Shown: one piece after another, positions 32,748-40,967 of the stretch
Numbering within the stretch: the stretch's first letter is position 1
Layout of the letters: each line of letters opens with the position of its first letter
Assembly (NCBI GenBank): GCA_030430565.1
Contig: JAUIKS010000013.1
Coordinates: 186,001-250,000, forward strand
From: Polyangia bacterium
GTDB lineage: Bacteria; Myxococcota_A; Polyangia; Nannocystales; Nannocystaceae
Direction: 5' to 3'
Length of the DNA stretch: 64,000 bases
Notes under the pieces: generated by a model
The model's input: only the letters and a program-made list of their open reading frames with translations
The model's database searches: none
What the model was told of the DNA's origin: nothing
Translations under genes and position numbers: made by a program

Positions 32748-33470
32748 ATGACGAACGTCGCTGGTCATCGAGGCCTGCTGCTGGTCGTGTCCTCGCCGTC
32801 GGGCGCGGGCAAGACCACGCTCTGTAACCGCCTGCGCGCCGCGTTCCCGCGGCTCGGCTTCAGCGTCTCCTACACGACGCGAAAGCCGCGCAAGGGCGAG
32901 ATCGACGGGGTGCACTACCACTTCGTCGACAAGGCGACCTTCGCCGAGATGGCCGCCGCCGACGAATTCGCCGAGTACGCCTGCGTACACGGCAACAACT
33001 ACGGGACCTCCGCGAAGCTCGTCAACGCCGCGTTGTCCGCCGGGCGCGACCTCCTGTTCGATATCGATTTCCAGGGCGGGCGACATCTCAAGCGCAAATT
33101 CGCGGACGACATCATCCTCGTCTTCATCTTGCCGCCCTCGCTCGTCGAGCTCGAGCGGCGGCTGCGAAGTCGCGCCACCGATGTGGAGGAGGTCATCGCG
33201 CGGCGGCTTCGCGTGGCGCGCGAGGAGCTGCGACACTACGATGAGTACGACTACGTCATCGTGAACGACAACCTCGATCGAGCGTTTGACGCGCTCCGCG
33301 CCGTCTATGTCTCCGCGCTGCACCGCCGCGCGCGCCAGCGAGTCGCGGCCCAAGCCGTGCTCTCGGGACAACAAGTCCTGCTGATCGGGACCATGGGGGA
33401 GGGCTACCGCGTCGCGCCGGCGGCCTCCTTCAGCGTCGAGCCGAGGGACGGTGGCCAGGAGGAGCGATGA
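32748..33470 (+). CDS. gmk: Guanylate kinase
   Basis: Phosphorylates GMP to GDP. P-loop VSSPSGAGKTTLCNRL (near residue 14), the GMP-binding segment SVSYTTRKPRKGEIDGVHYHF, VHGNNYGTS and LLFDIDFQGG are all present. The frame is open from 32637; the ATG at 32748, preceded by CAGGGA, gives 240 aa, longer than the usual 205 because of a 30-residue C-terminal tail. One point differs from many homologues: the lid-region Arg series is present, but the Q-G-A of DIQGA is FQGG. The stop overlaps the next ATG (ATGA). Confidence 0.95.
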   Translation: MTNVAGHRGLLLVVSSPSGAGKTTLCNRLRAAFPRLGFSVSYTTRKPRKGEIDGVHYHFVDKATFAEMAAADEFAEYACVHGNNYGTSAKLVNAALSAGRDLLFDIDFQGGRHLKRKFADDIILVFILPPSLVELERRLRSRATDVEEVIARRLRVAREELRHYDEYDYVIVNDNLDRAFDALRAVYVSALHRRARQRVAAQAVLSGQQVLLIGTMGEGYRVAPAASFSVEPRDGGQEER

Positions 33471-35977
33471 GCCCCGGGCTTGAGGCCGCCAGCAGCGCGG
33501 CCGCCACCACAACTTCGACGACGAGCGTGGACAGCTCGTCGGCCGCGACGAGCGTCACGAGCGGTCGCGCGGACGACTCGAGCCGACCGCACCGCGATCT
33601 GCAGTCGCTGTTCGACGAGGTGCTCGCCGAGCTGCACAACCAGACACGTCCCGAGCCGCCCGACGTGGGTCTGGTCGACCGCGCGTTCAACCTCGCCACC
33701 AAGGCCCACGCCGGCCAGGTGCGCCGCAGCGGCGAGCCGTACCTGATCCACCCGGTCCGGGTCGCGCGGACCATCGCGCGCCTCGGCCTCGGCGCGTGCA
33801 GCGTGGCCGCCGGGCTGCTGCACGACTCTGTCGAGGACTCCGAGCTGACGGTCCCCGACGTCGCCGAGCTCGTCGGCCCCGATGTCGCGATCATCGTCGA
33901 CGGCGTCACCAAGATGGGCAAGGTCCCGTACCTCTCCCGTCAGGAGCAGCAGGCCGAGAGCTTCCGCAAGATGCTGCTGGCGATGAGTCAGGACATCCGC
34001 GTCCTGCTCGTCAAGCTCGCCGACCGGCTCGACAACATGCAGACCCTCGAGCACATGCCGCTGCGCAAGCGCGTGCGGATCAGCCGCGAGACCATGGAGA
34101 TCTACGCGCCGCTGGCCCATCAGCTCGGCCTGCAAGAGCTCCGCTCCGAGCTCGAGAACCTCAGCTTCAACTACCTCGAGCCGGCCGAGTACGAGAACGT
34201 CACCGGCAAGGTCGAGTCCCTGCTCGCGGCCGCGCCTCGCTTCATCCAAAACGGCGTCGAGGAGTTCGTCAAAGCCTTCGCGGTCGGGGAAGAGCACGGC
34301 GCGCGCGGGATGTTCCGCGATGACGACGTGCGCTGGGAGGCCGAGCGCTTTGGCGAGATCACCATCAAGCCGCGCGTCCGTACCACCTACGAGATGTACC
34401 GGGCCCAAAACGCCCGCGACAAGTCGATCGACCACGCCTCGGACATCGTCCAGTACGAGATCATCGTCTCCGACCGCACCGCCTGCTACGTCGCGCTCGG
34501 CGTCGTGCACAGCCTGTTCAAGCCGGTCCCCGGCTCGTTCCGCGACCACATCGCGCTCCCGCGCCCCAACCACTACCAGGCCCTGCACACCACCGTCGTC
34601 AACCGCAGCGGCGTGCGCCGCAGGGTTCACATCCGTTCGCGGGCGATGGACGCGGTGGCGTCACGGGGGATCGTCGCCGAGTGGGAGCGCGACTCGACCG
34701 CGGTCGCCGAGCAGAGTCAAAACGGCGCCTGGCGGCGACCGATGTGGCTCAAGGAGGTCCTCGACTGGCAAGAGGAGGTCTCGGATCCGCACGAGTTCAT
34801 CGCCGCGGTCAAGGCCGACCTGTTCGCCGACGAGGTCTACGTGTTCACGCCCCAGGGCGACATTCGCACGTTTCGCAAGGGCGCCACGCCCATCGACTTC
34901 GCCTTCGCGATCCACACCGACGTTGGCTCGCGGGCGTCCGGCGCGCGCGTCAACGGTCAGCTGGTCCCGCTGCGGTACCAACTCCGGCAGGGCGACACCG
35001 TCGAGATCATCACGAGCCCCAAGGCGCGCCCGCGCCGCGAGTGGCTGAAGATGTGTCGCAGCGCCCGGGCTCGCGCGCGCATCAAGCACTTCCTCCGCGC
35101 CGAGGAGCGCACGCGGCTGCGCTCGATCGGCCGCAGCCTCATCGAGCAGGCGCTCGGCCTGCAGGGTCGCGCGCTCAGCGAGCTGGAGGAGCAGGGCGTG
35201 GTCGCCGAGAAAGCCGACACGTTCCATCTCGGCCGCGACCTCAAGGGTGTAGACGGCCTCTACGAGGCGGCGGGCGCCGGTCTGCTCACGGTCGAGAAGA
35301 TCATGGACGTGCTGCTGCCGCGTGAGCGCAGCGAGCCGGAGCCCCGCGCGTCGCGCTCAGAGGCCAACCTGTTCACGCGGATGCTCCGCTCGCTCTCGGG
35401 TCGCAAAGATCGAAACGCGGCCCCGCAGGACGCGACGGCCGCCGGGCGAGGGCTCGACGCCACCGAGCACGAGGGCGCGCCCGAGACCCCGATTCAGATC
35501 ACCCGCAGCTCGATCGACAGCCTCGGATCCGGCGGCCCGATGATCCAGCTGGCCAGCTGCTGTAACCCGGTCCCCGGCGATCCCTTGTTCGGCTTCTTCG
35601 TGCCCAACAAGGGCATCATCGCCCACGTAGAGACCTGTCCTGACGCGCTGGAGCTGATCGGCGAGCGCCGCGTCTACCTCGCGTGGGAACCGGGGCTCGA
35701 GCTCTCGCGCGCGGTGACCGTCGAGGTCCGGACCACCAACACCGTCGGGCTGCTCGCCGAGATGAGCCGCGTGTTCTCCCACCACGGCGTCAACATCAAG
35801 CAGGCCAACTGCCGCACCTACGACTCCGGGCAGCGGGCGATCAACACCTTCCACGCCACCGTCGGCGCGCTCGAGCAGCTCCACTCGCTGATGCAGGCGC
35901 TCCAGGAGATCGACGGCGTGCTCGCGGTTCGCCGCGTCTTCGGTCGCAGCGCGGGCTACGGGTACGGGCGTTCTTGA
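33467..35977 (+). CDS. RelA/SpoT homologue with degraded synthetase site
   Basis: 836 aa in the long Rel order: HD hydrolase (about 70-220; AAGLLHDSVEDSE, VDGVTKMGKV, KLADRLDNMQTL), synthetase (about 290-410), TGS (EVYVFTPQGDIRTFRKGATP), a Cys-containing zinc-finger-like region (LASCCNPVPGD) and a C-terminal ACT domain. The hydrolase HD and ED residues and the DRLxN Asn are present. In the synthetase half GRxKxxYS is PRVRTTYE, the usual ExQIRT is RVHIRS (catalytic Glu absent), and D(I/L)YAxR is DIVQYE. YQALHT and FRDHIA persist. It may therefore be hydrolase-biased, regulating (p)ppGpp mainly by degradation. Overlaps gmk by four bases. Confidence 0.88.
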   Translation: MSPGLEAASSAAATTTSTTSVDSSSAATSVTSGRADDSSRPHRDLQSLFDEVLAELHNQTRPEPPDVGLVDRAFNLATKAHAGQVRRSGEPYLIHPVRVARTIARLGLGACSVAAGLLHDSVEDSELTVPDVAELVGPDVAIIVDGVTKMGKVPYLSRQEQQAESFRKMLLAMSQDIRVLLVKLADRLDNMQTLEHMPLRKRVRISRETMEIYAPLAHQLGLQELRSELENLSFNYLEPAEYENVTGKVESLLAAAPRFIQNGVEEFVKAFAVGEEHGARGMFRDDDVRWEAERFGEITIKPRVRTTYEMYRAQNARDKSIDHASDIVQYEIIVSDRTACYVALGVVHSLFKPVPGSFRDHIALPRPNHYQALHTTVVNRSGVRRRVHIRSRAMDAVASRGIVAEWERDSTAVAEQSQNGAWRRPMWLKEVLDWQEEVSDPHEFIAAVKADLFADEVYVFTPQGDIRTFRKGATPIDFAFAIHTDVGSRASGARVNGQLVPLRYQLRQGDTVEIITSPKARPRREWLKMCRSARARARIKHFLRAEERTRLRSIGRSLIEQALGLQGRALSELEEQGVVAEKADTFHLGRDLKGVDGLYEAAGAGLLTVEKIMDVLLPRERSEPEPRASRSEANLFTRMLRSLSGRKDRNAAPQDATAAGRGLDATEHEGAPETPIQITRSSIDSLGSGGPMIQLASCCNPVPGDPLFGFFVPNKGIIAHVETCPDALELIGERRVYLAWEPGLELSRAVTVEVRTTNTVGLLAEMSRVFSHHGVNIKQANCRTYDSGQRAINTFHATVGALEQLHSLMQALQEIDGVLAVRRVFGRSAGYGYGRS

Positions 35978-36077
35978 GCCTCAAAACGGTGATCCGCGCG
36001 GTTCTCGACGGCCGGTTGACAAGCGCTCAGGGGCCCGCTATCCCTCCCGCTCCCGACGCACCACACGCGAGCGACCG

Positions 36078-36248
36078 ATGGCATCCTTCACGAAGATCAC
36101 CAAGAAGAAGCGCGCCCGCCGGCGCAAGAACATGGGCCACGCCCGCAAGATGAAGCAGGGGCGCCGCAGCACCGTCTCCTACGACGAGCTGTTCGCCGAC
36201 TGCGGCGAGCCCGGCAAGCCCGCGCCGAAGAAGCCCGACAACAAGTAG
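36078..36248 (+). CDS. Small basic protein (56 aa), conserved type
   Basis: A 57-codon frame 100 bp downstream of the Rel gene. The N-terminal half is extremely basic (KITKKKRARRRKNMGHARK), then STVSYDELFADCGEPGKP and a Lys/Pro tail. The compact shape, Met-Ala start and lack of a signal peptide suggest a nucleic-acid or ribosome-associated protein. I have a recollection of similar short proteins in other deltaproteobacteria but cannot verify it. A weak hairpin (TGGGAC/GTCCCA, 36251-36269) starts two bases after the stop and might terminate it. Confidence 0.58.
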   Translation: MASFTKITKKKRARRRKNMGHARKMKQGRRSTVSYDELFADCGEPGKPAPKKPDNK

Positions 36249-36570
36249 TTTGGGACAGGTTACGTCCCACCGTGCACCGCGCGTTGATCCTCGCTGATCG
36301 ACGACGCGGTGCGTGCAATTTCGAAACTCACCGCGGCGCGATATTGCGCGGCGTGTGCGTAAAGCGCTCGCTAGACCCTCTACGGGCGCAGACGGTGTCG
36401 ATGGATCGAGGCGCGCCCGCGTCGATCACCGCGGCGTGAACGGGTCCCGCGCGGGCTCGTCAGCGGACGGATCGAAGCGCGCCGTGGGACGTTTACGCGA
36501 CCAGGCCTCGGCTTGATCAAGCACAGCGCTGTGCGTAGTCTCGGAACGCGCTTGTATTATTGGAGACCCG
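36249..36570 (+). promoter_or_regulatory. Gap upstream of the pseudokinase gene, with palindromes and a -10 element
   Basis: About 320 bp with no gene. It begins with the TGGGAC/GTCCCA hairpin. Near its end the palindrome TTGATCAA (36513-36520) directly adjoins the perfect 14-bp palindrome GCACAGCGCTGTGC (36521-36534). TATTAT (36555-36560) is a good -10 candidate, placing the second palindrome across the -35 position; TGGAG precedes the ATG at 36571. This layout suits a repressor or activator site. Confidence 0.45.
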
Positions 36571-38955
36571 ATGACCGAAGCGACGACGGCTGCCCGCGAC
36601 CTATCCCCTGGAACGGTTCTGGACGGCATGTACACGACCGGGCTGGTGGTCCGCAGGCGCCAGGGCGCGACCACCTACCAGGCCATCGGTCCGAGCGAGG
36701 AGCCGCTCGCGGTCACCGTCTACGACGCGGGCTGCTTCGCAAACGCGGACACGCGTGATGACTCGCTGCAGGCGATTCGCACCCTCGAGTCCGTCGACTC
36801 GCCGGCGGTCTTAGAGGTCGTCGACTCTGGCCGGCTCGACGACGGCGGGATCTACGAGGTCCACGAGCGCTTCGACGGGGCGCCGCTGAGCGAGTCATCC
36901 ACGCTCAACAACACGGACGCGCAGGCGATCCTCGGCGCGGTGATCGACGGGCTCATCGCTGGGAGCGGAGAGGGCGTGATTCACCGCAACCTCGGCCCCG
37001 AGGTCGTGTTTCGCGGCGCGGACGGAGCGATCAAGCTCGGCGGCTTCGCCGTCGGCGAGCCCCGTGAGCGGGGTACAGGCGCGCTCTCCACGATCGCGCC
37101 GGAGCAGATTCAGGGCGATCGAGCGCCCGACGAGGCGACGCTCGTCTACAACGTCGCGGCGCTCGCGATCCGACTCGTCGCTGGACGGTCGCTGTTTCTC
37201 GGCTCCGAGGCTGCGCAGCTGCGTCAGCACGAGCAGGGCGAGGTCCCCGCGTCTCTGCCCGCGGTGCTGCGCAGCGCCCTCGCAAAACAACCGGAGCAGC
37301 GTGGCGCCACGCTCGAGCAGCTCCGAGGGCAGCTCGCCGAGCTCGCGCGCGGTCCCCACGAGCTGCCCGAGGCGCCGCCAGAGGCGGATTCGCCCACAGT
37401 CGAAGATCGCCTCGAGGTCACGCTCACGCCGGTCGAACAATCTGCGCCTGCGGACGGAAATTCTGCATCCGAGAAGCCCGTGGCGGCTCAACTTGCGAAA
37501 ACGCCCGAATCCGCGTCAAGTGCGGCTGCGGACGCCCCGCCGGCGGCGGAGAAAACCGCGCCGGCGCCAAAGGAATCGTCCCCCGACGGCTCGAAGCCGA
37601 GTACAGTCGGACCCACGAACACGGCCAAGGCGGCGGCGTCCACCGCGGCTCCCGATCGAGTTCAACAGGGAACAGACGTGGCGAAGAAGTCGGACAAACC
37701 CAGCGCGCCCAAGAAGCCCGCAGCCAGGGCCCCGCAGCTCGCTCCTCCTCCGACGCTCGGCGAGGCCAAGCCGGCTACACCGCCGAGCATCGGAGGTGCC
37801 CCAAAGGTCACTCCACCGACGGCGCCGAAACTCGGCGCGCCGAGCATCAGCGTCCCCTCGATCTCGCCGCCGGCAGTGACCGCGCCGAAGATCGGGGCGC
37901 CGAATATCACCGCGCCGTCCCTGAGCCCGCCGACGCTCGGGGCTCCGAAGCCGCCGAGCGCGACCAAGAAGCGGGACAACGACGCGCCCAAGCCTCGCAC
38001 GCGCGGGTGGACCATGTTCATGGAGGCGACGGACGAGGACGACGAGGCCGCGGTGATCGCCGCGACGCCGACGCCCACGCCGACGCCGACGCCGACGCCA
38101 ACGCCGACACCGACACCGACGAAGAGCCCAAGTCCGGCGCCGTCCGTGCCGCCGGTCGCGGGGGGGGGCACCAAGCCGAGCACGCGTGGGTGGACCATGA
38201 TCATGGACGACGCCGACGAGGCGGAGGTCGCGGCCGCGACCCCCGGCGGCGTCACCCCGCCTGCCGCTGTGGCGGCGAACCCGAACATCACCACCCGCGG
38301 GTGGACGATGCTCGACGAGCTCAACGAGGACGACTCCTCACCGCACAGCGCCCCGATGGCCCCGGCGAAGCCGGCCGCCAAGCCGCGCCCTCCAGGCAAG
38401 CCCAGCTCCCGCGGGTGGACCATGTTCATGGAGGCCGAGCTCGAGGCCTCGCGCAGCAACGAGGCCGTCGCGGAGGACGACCTCGTCGACCACGATCCCG
38501 ACTTCTACGAGGGACCGGTCTACACGGACACCGGCACCGTCGTCTCGATGGCGCCGACCGCTGACAACCCCAACGTCGGCGGCGGCCCGCCGATCTCGCG
38601 GATGCCCGCCGAGGCCGAGCCGCTGACCTCCTTCGCGTCGCGCTTGCACGGCGACTCACAGCCCGAGCCCGCGCCGGCGCTCGAGCCCGAGCCCGATCCA
38701 GAGCCCGAGTTCCCGACCTTCGCCCAAGGCAGCGGCTTCGGGGGCGGGCTGACGCCGCCGCCCACGAACTTCGACCAGCGCGAGCCGGCGCTCGAGGCGA
38801 AGGCGCAGGAGAACGAGTCAGCCGTCTCCGGGCCTGGCCGCGCCGCGCCGGTCAGCGTCGAGAAGCCGTCGAACACGACCCACACGCTGCTGATCGTGCT
38901 GCTGCTGCTGGTCGTGATCCTGGCGATCTACCTGGCGATCAACCCGCAGCCCTAG
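36571..38955 (+). CDS. Tail-anchored pseudokinase with RGWTM repeats
   Basis: 794 aa. Residues of about 15-250 have the fold of a bacterial Ser/Thr kinase, but the catalytic residues are gone: the VAIK Lys position reads LAVTVYD, HRDLKPEN reads HRNLGPEV (near 134) and DFG reads GGF (near 155). APE is kept (IAPEQIQG). A long disordered region follows, with Ala/Pro/Lys stretches, a GAP-type repeat (APKIGAPNITAPSL) and a PT run. Four copies of RGWTM lie near residues 477, 538, 576 and 613, each followed by acidic residues. A single helix near the C-terminus (TLLIVLLLLVVILAIYLAI) would leave the body in the cytoplasm. Likely a signalling scaffold. Confidence 0.8.
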   Translation: MTEATTAARDLSPGTVLDGMYTTGLVVRRRQGATTYQAIGPSEEPLAVTVYDAGCFANADTRDDSLQAIRTLESVDSPAVLEVVDSGRLDDGGIYEVHERFDGAPLSESSTLNNTDAQAILGAVIDGLIAGSGEGVIHRNLGPEVVFRGADGAIKLGGFAVGEPRERGTGALSTIAPEQIQGDRAPDEATLVYNVAALAIRLVAGRSLFLGSEAAQLRQHEQGEVPASLPAVLRSALAKQPEQRGATLEQLRGQLAELARGPHELPEAPPEADSPTVEDRLEVTLTPVEQSAPADGNSASEKPVAAQLAKTPESASSAAADAPPAAEKTAPAPKESSPDGSKPSTVGPTNTAKAAASTAAPDRVQQGTDVAKKSDKPSAPKKPAARAPQLAPPPTLGEAKPATPPSIGGAPKVTPPTAPKLGAPSISVPSISPPAVTAPKIGAPNITAPSLSPPTLGAPKPPSATKKRDNDAPKPRTRGWTMFMEATDEDDEAAVIAATPTPTPTPTPTPTPTPTPTKSPSPAPSVPPVAGGGTKPSTRGWTMIMDDADEAEVAAATPGGVTPPAAVAANPNITTRGWTMLDELNEDDSSPHSAPMAPAKPAAKPRPPGKPSSRGWTMFMEAELEASRSNEAVAEDDLVDHDPDFYEGPVYTDTGTVVSMAPTADNPNVGGGPPISRMPAEAEPLTSFASRLHGDSQPEPAPALEPEPDPEPEFPTFAQGSGFGGGLTPPPTNFDQREPALEAKAQENESAVSGPGRAAPVSVEKPSNTTHTLLIVLLLLVVILAIYLAINPQP

Positions 38956-38979
38956 CGCGACGCGAAGGCGCGACGCGAA

Positions 38980-39008
38980 CGCGCGACGCTGGTTAGCAGC
39001 GTCGCGCG
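38980..39008. terminator. Hairpin after the pseudokinase gene
   Basis: A perfect 11-bp stem (CGCGCGACGCT at 38980-38990 with AGCGTCGCGCG at 38998-39008) and a 7-nt loop lie between this gene and the converging small gene. There is no T-tract on either side, so it is a likely but unproven bidirectional terminator. Confidence 0.5.
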
Positions 39009-39072
39009 TCGTCGTGTTGAGCTCGTCGAGTGATCCCGTCTCGGCGCGGGCCCGCCTGCCGTCGCGCCCGCG

Positions 39073-39246
39073 CTACTCGACGTCCATCATCTCGGAGGCG
39101 TCGAAGACCATGGTGCGGTCCTCCTGCGCCGGGCCGTCGTCGTGGCCGTGGTGACCGGCGTGGTCGCGGGTTTCGGACAGCGCGCTCGGCCGCCGTCCTG
39201 CCTTCCAGTCCTCGATGGTCCTGCAGAGGATGTCGTAGTCGATCAT
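39073..39246 (-). CDS. Small acidic protein (57 aa) with His run
   Basis: ATG at 39246 with AGGTGA five bases upstream on its strand. The product reads MIDYDILCRTIEDWKAGRRP, then a His/Asp cluster (DHAGHHGHDDGP), and ends RTMVFDASEMMDVE. The TMVFDAS piece is reminiscent of the TMFMEAT that follows the first RGWTM repeat in the converging pseudokinase gene. The frame is open further upstream, but that part is Arg-rich without family shape. No domain is recognised; the His/Asp cluster could bind a metal. Confidence 0.5.
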   Translation of the reverse strand: MIDYDILCRTIEDWKAGRRPSALSETRDHAGHHGHDDGPAQEDRTMVFDASEMMDVE

Positions 39247-39766
39247 TGCGTCACCTGTTTGTGGGGTCAGGTTGAATCCTAGCCCGCGAGCCCGCGGCGT
39301 CGCAACGGGTGAGCTCGCGCGCCGCTGATGGAACCGCTCGTTGCATGTCCAAATGAGCATGTCCCATGAGACGGGCGAAGTCTCCCGCGCGCGTGCGCCT
39401 CCGCCCGCGCGGCGCGGCCCGTCGCGAGCGCCGCGCCGCGCCCCTGCACCGCCCTCGATCGACGCCAGGGCGCGCCTCGCCCGGCGCGCTGACTCACGCG
39501 CCGGACGTCGCGAATCGTCCCGATATGGCTCAAGAGCCCTCTCGCGGCTGATTGCGAGGCTCCCCGCGACGTGTTATCTCGCTCGCGGCTGCTCCGCGTA
39601 CCGGCAGCCGGGGCGGCGCGTGGCGCATATCCGTACATGTCTCTTAGCGCTTGTCGATCGAGCGCGCGCCGGAGGGCGCCCGCTCGCGGGTCAGCGCGCG
39701 CGCGCGCGACATCACGCGCCGCGTGGTAACGTCCAGGCCCGTCGCCGCGTTGACGGGGGTGAAGCC
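39247..39766. other. Long intergenic gap (520 bp)
   Basis: I see no convincing gene. The stretch is CG-rich with several overlapping frames that look like shadows. AT-rich spots near 39340-39370 (two GCATGTCC-like words) and near 39625-39650 (ATATCCGTACATGTCTCTTAG) probably hold the diverging promoters of the small minus-strand gene and the lipoprotein gene at 39767. Confidence 0.3.
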
Positions 39767-40294
39767 ATGCGCACGATCTCATCTCGGACGCGCGCCCGCG
39801 AGCGCGCGGCGCTCCTCGGTCTGCTCACGATCACGCTCGCCAGCCCGGCGCTCGCCTGCGGCGGCGAGGTCCCGGCGCCTCGAGCCGCCGCGCCGTCGCC
39901 CGCGCCGCTCGTCGACGCGGTCGTCGAGGAGGAGAGCGAGCACTACAGCTTCACGCTCGAGAGCCCCAAGGTGGCGCGCGTCGGCCAAGAGGCGATCGCG
40001 CGGCTCGGCGTGACGACCCTCGACCCGTGGCACATGAACCTCGAGTTCCCCGCGGTCTTGACCGTCGACGAGCTCGCGGGCGTCGGCATCGCCCAGACCA
40101 AGCAGAGCAAGCAGGACGCGGTGCACTTCGCCGAGGACGGCGCCGCCTTCGAGATCCGCTTCACGCCCGACGCGACGGGCCGACGCGAGGTCGAGGGCAC
40201 GCTGCGCTTCGCCGTCTGCCAGTCCGACGCCTGCGTCCCCTCGCAGGAGAAGTTCGCCTTCGTCGTCGAGGTCCAGGACGCCGCGAAGGGCTGA
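39767..40294 (+). CDS. Lipoprotein resembling the DsbD N-terminal domain
   Basis: 175 aa from the ATG at 39767; the open frame further upstream is Arg-rich and has no leader. The signal peptide ends at ASPALAC, a lipobox-like site. After a Pro/Ala linker, residues of about 60-170 form a beta-rich domain with FAVCQSDACVPSQEKFAFVVEV. A C-x5-C pair (VCQSDACV) near the C-terminus recalls the redox pair of the DsbD alpha domain, which carries electrons to periplasmic partners. No membrane DsbD domain follows; the next gene converges 7 bp away. Confidence 0.6.
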   Translation: MRTISSRTRARERAALLGLLTITLASPALACGGEVPAPRAAAPSPAPLVDAVVEEESEHYSFTLESPKVARVGQEAIARLGVTTLDPWHMNLEFPAVLTVDELAGVGIAQTKQSKQDAVHFAEDGAAFEIRFTPDATGRREVEGTLRFAVCQSDACVPSQEKFAFVVEVQDAAKG

Positions 40295-40301
40295 CGCGGC
40301 G

Positions 40302-40967
40302 TCAGAGCCCGCGCGCCTCGCAGCGCTCGATGAGCGCGCGCGTGACCGCCTCGGGCGCCTGGGTCCCGTCGACGCGTACGCACTCGCCGAGGGTCCCACG
40401 CCCGTCGTCTGGGTTCTGCTGGGCCCACGAGATCAGCGCGTCGTAATTGGCCGCGACCCGTCGCTGCAGCGCGGGGACATCAAAGCGCTCCTCGACGGCG
40501 CCGGTGAGGCCGCGGCGGCGCTGGACCCGGGCGAACGCGACCTCGGCCGGGACGTCGAGAAATAGGCACAGATCGGGGGCCGCGGCGTGCCGGTTGATGG
40601 CGCGGACCCACTCGAGCTCGCAGTCGAGGCTCTGGTAGGCGAGTGAGGAGAGGACGTAGCGGTCGGAGAGGACGATCGTGCCGGACTCGACCGCCGGGCG
40701 GATCCGCCGGACCATGTGGTCGATTCGGTCGGCCGCGAACAGCAGCGCGAGCGCGCGGGGATCGAGCGGTTGGCCGTCGAGCTGGGCCGAGGTCGCGAGT
40801 GACTCGCGGATCAGCGGCCCGATGAACATGTCGCCCGTGGGCTCGCGGGTCTCGACCACCTGATGTCCGCGAGCGCGCAGCGCCGTAGCGAGCGCGCGGG
40901 TCTGCAGGGTGGTGCCGCTGCCGTCGATCCCTTCGATGGCGATAAAGCGTCCGCGAGTTCCGGCCAT
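40302..40967 (-). CDS. tmk: Thymidylate kinase
   Basis: Phosphorylates dTMP to dTDP. 221 aa with FIAIEGIDGSGTTLQTRAL at the P-loop, the substrate segment TREPTGDMFIGPLIRE, LFAADRIDHM, the DRY motif (LSDRYVLSSLAYQ) and FLDVPAEVAFARVQRRRG. The P-loop is notable: GSGTT places Thr where the usual GSGKT has Lys. DR(Y) and the Arg-rich lid are intact, so it is probably active. ATG start; 311 bp upstream to the next gene on the other strand. Confidence 0.92.
   Translation of the reverse strand: MAGTRGRFIAIEGIDGSGTTLQTRALATALRARGHQVVETREPTGDMFIGPLIRESLATSAQLDGQPLDPRALALLFAADRIDHMVRRIRPAVESGTIVLSDRYVLSSLAYQSLDCELEWVRAINRHAAAPDLCLFLDVPAEVAFARVQRRRGLTGAVEERFDVPALQRRVAANYDALISWAQQNPDDGRGTLGECVRVDGTQAPEAVTRALIERCEARGL

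Noticed and set aside
38061-38122. Pro-Thr coding run as a separate mobile or regulatory repeat
   Set aside because: It is a low-complexity linker within the pseudokinase tail, similar to the PT run near 24905; simple triplet-rich slippage explains it.
39341-39766. Upstream extension of the DsbD-like lipoprotein frame
   Set aside because: Arg/Ala/Pro-rich and without a start context; the ATG at 39767 gives a proper signal peptide and lipobox.
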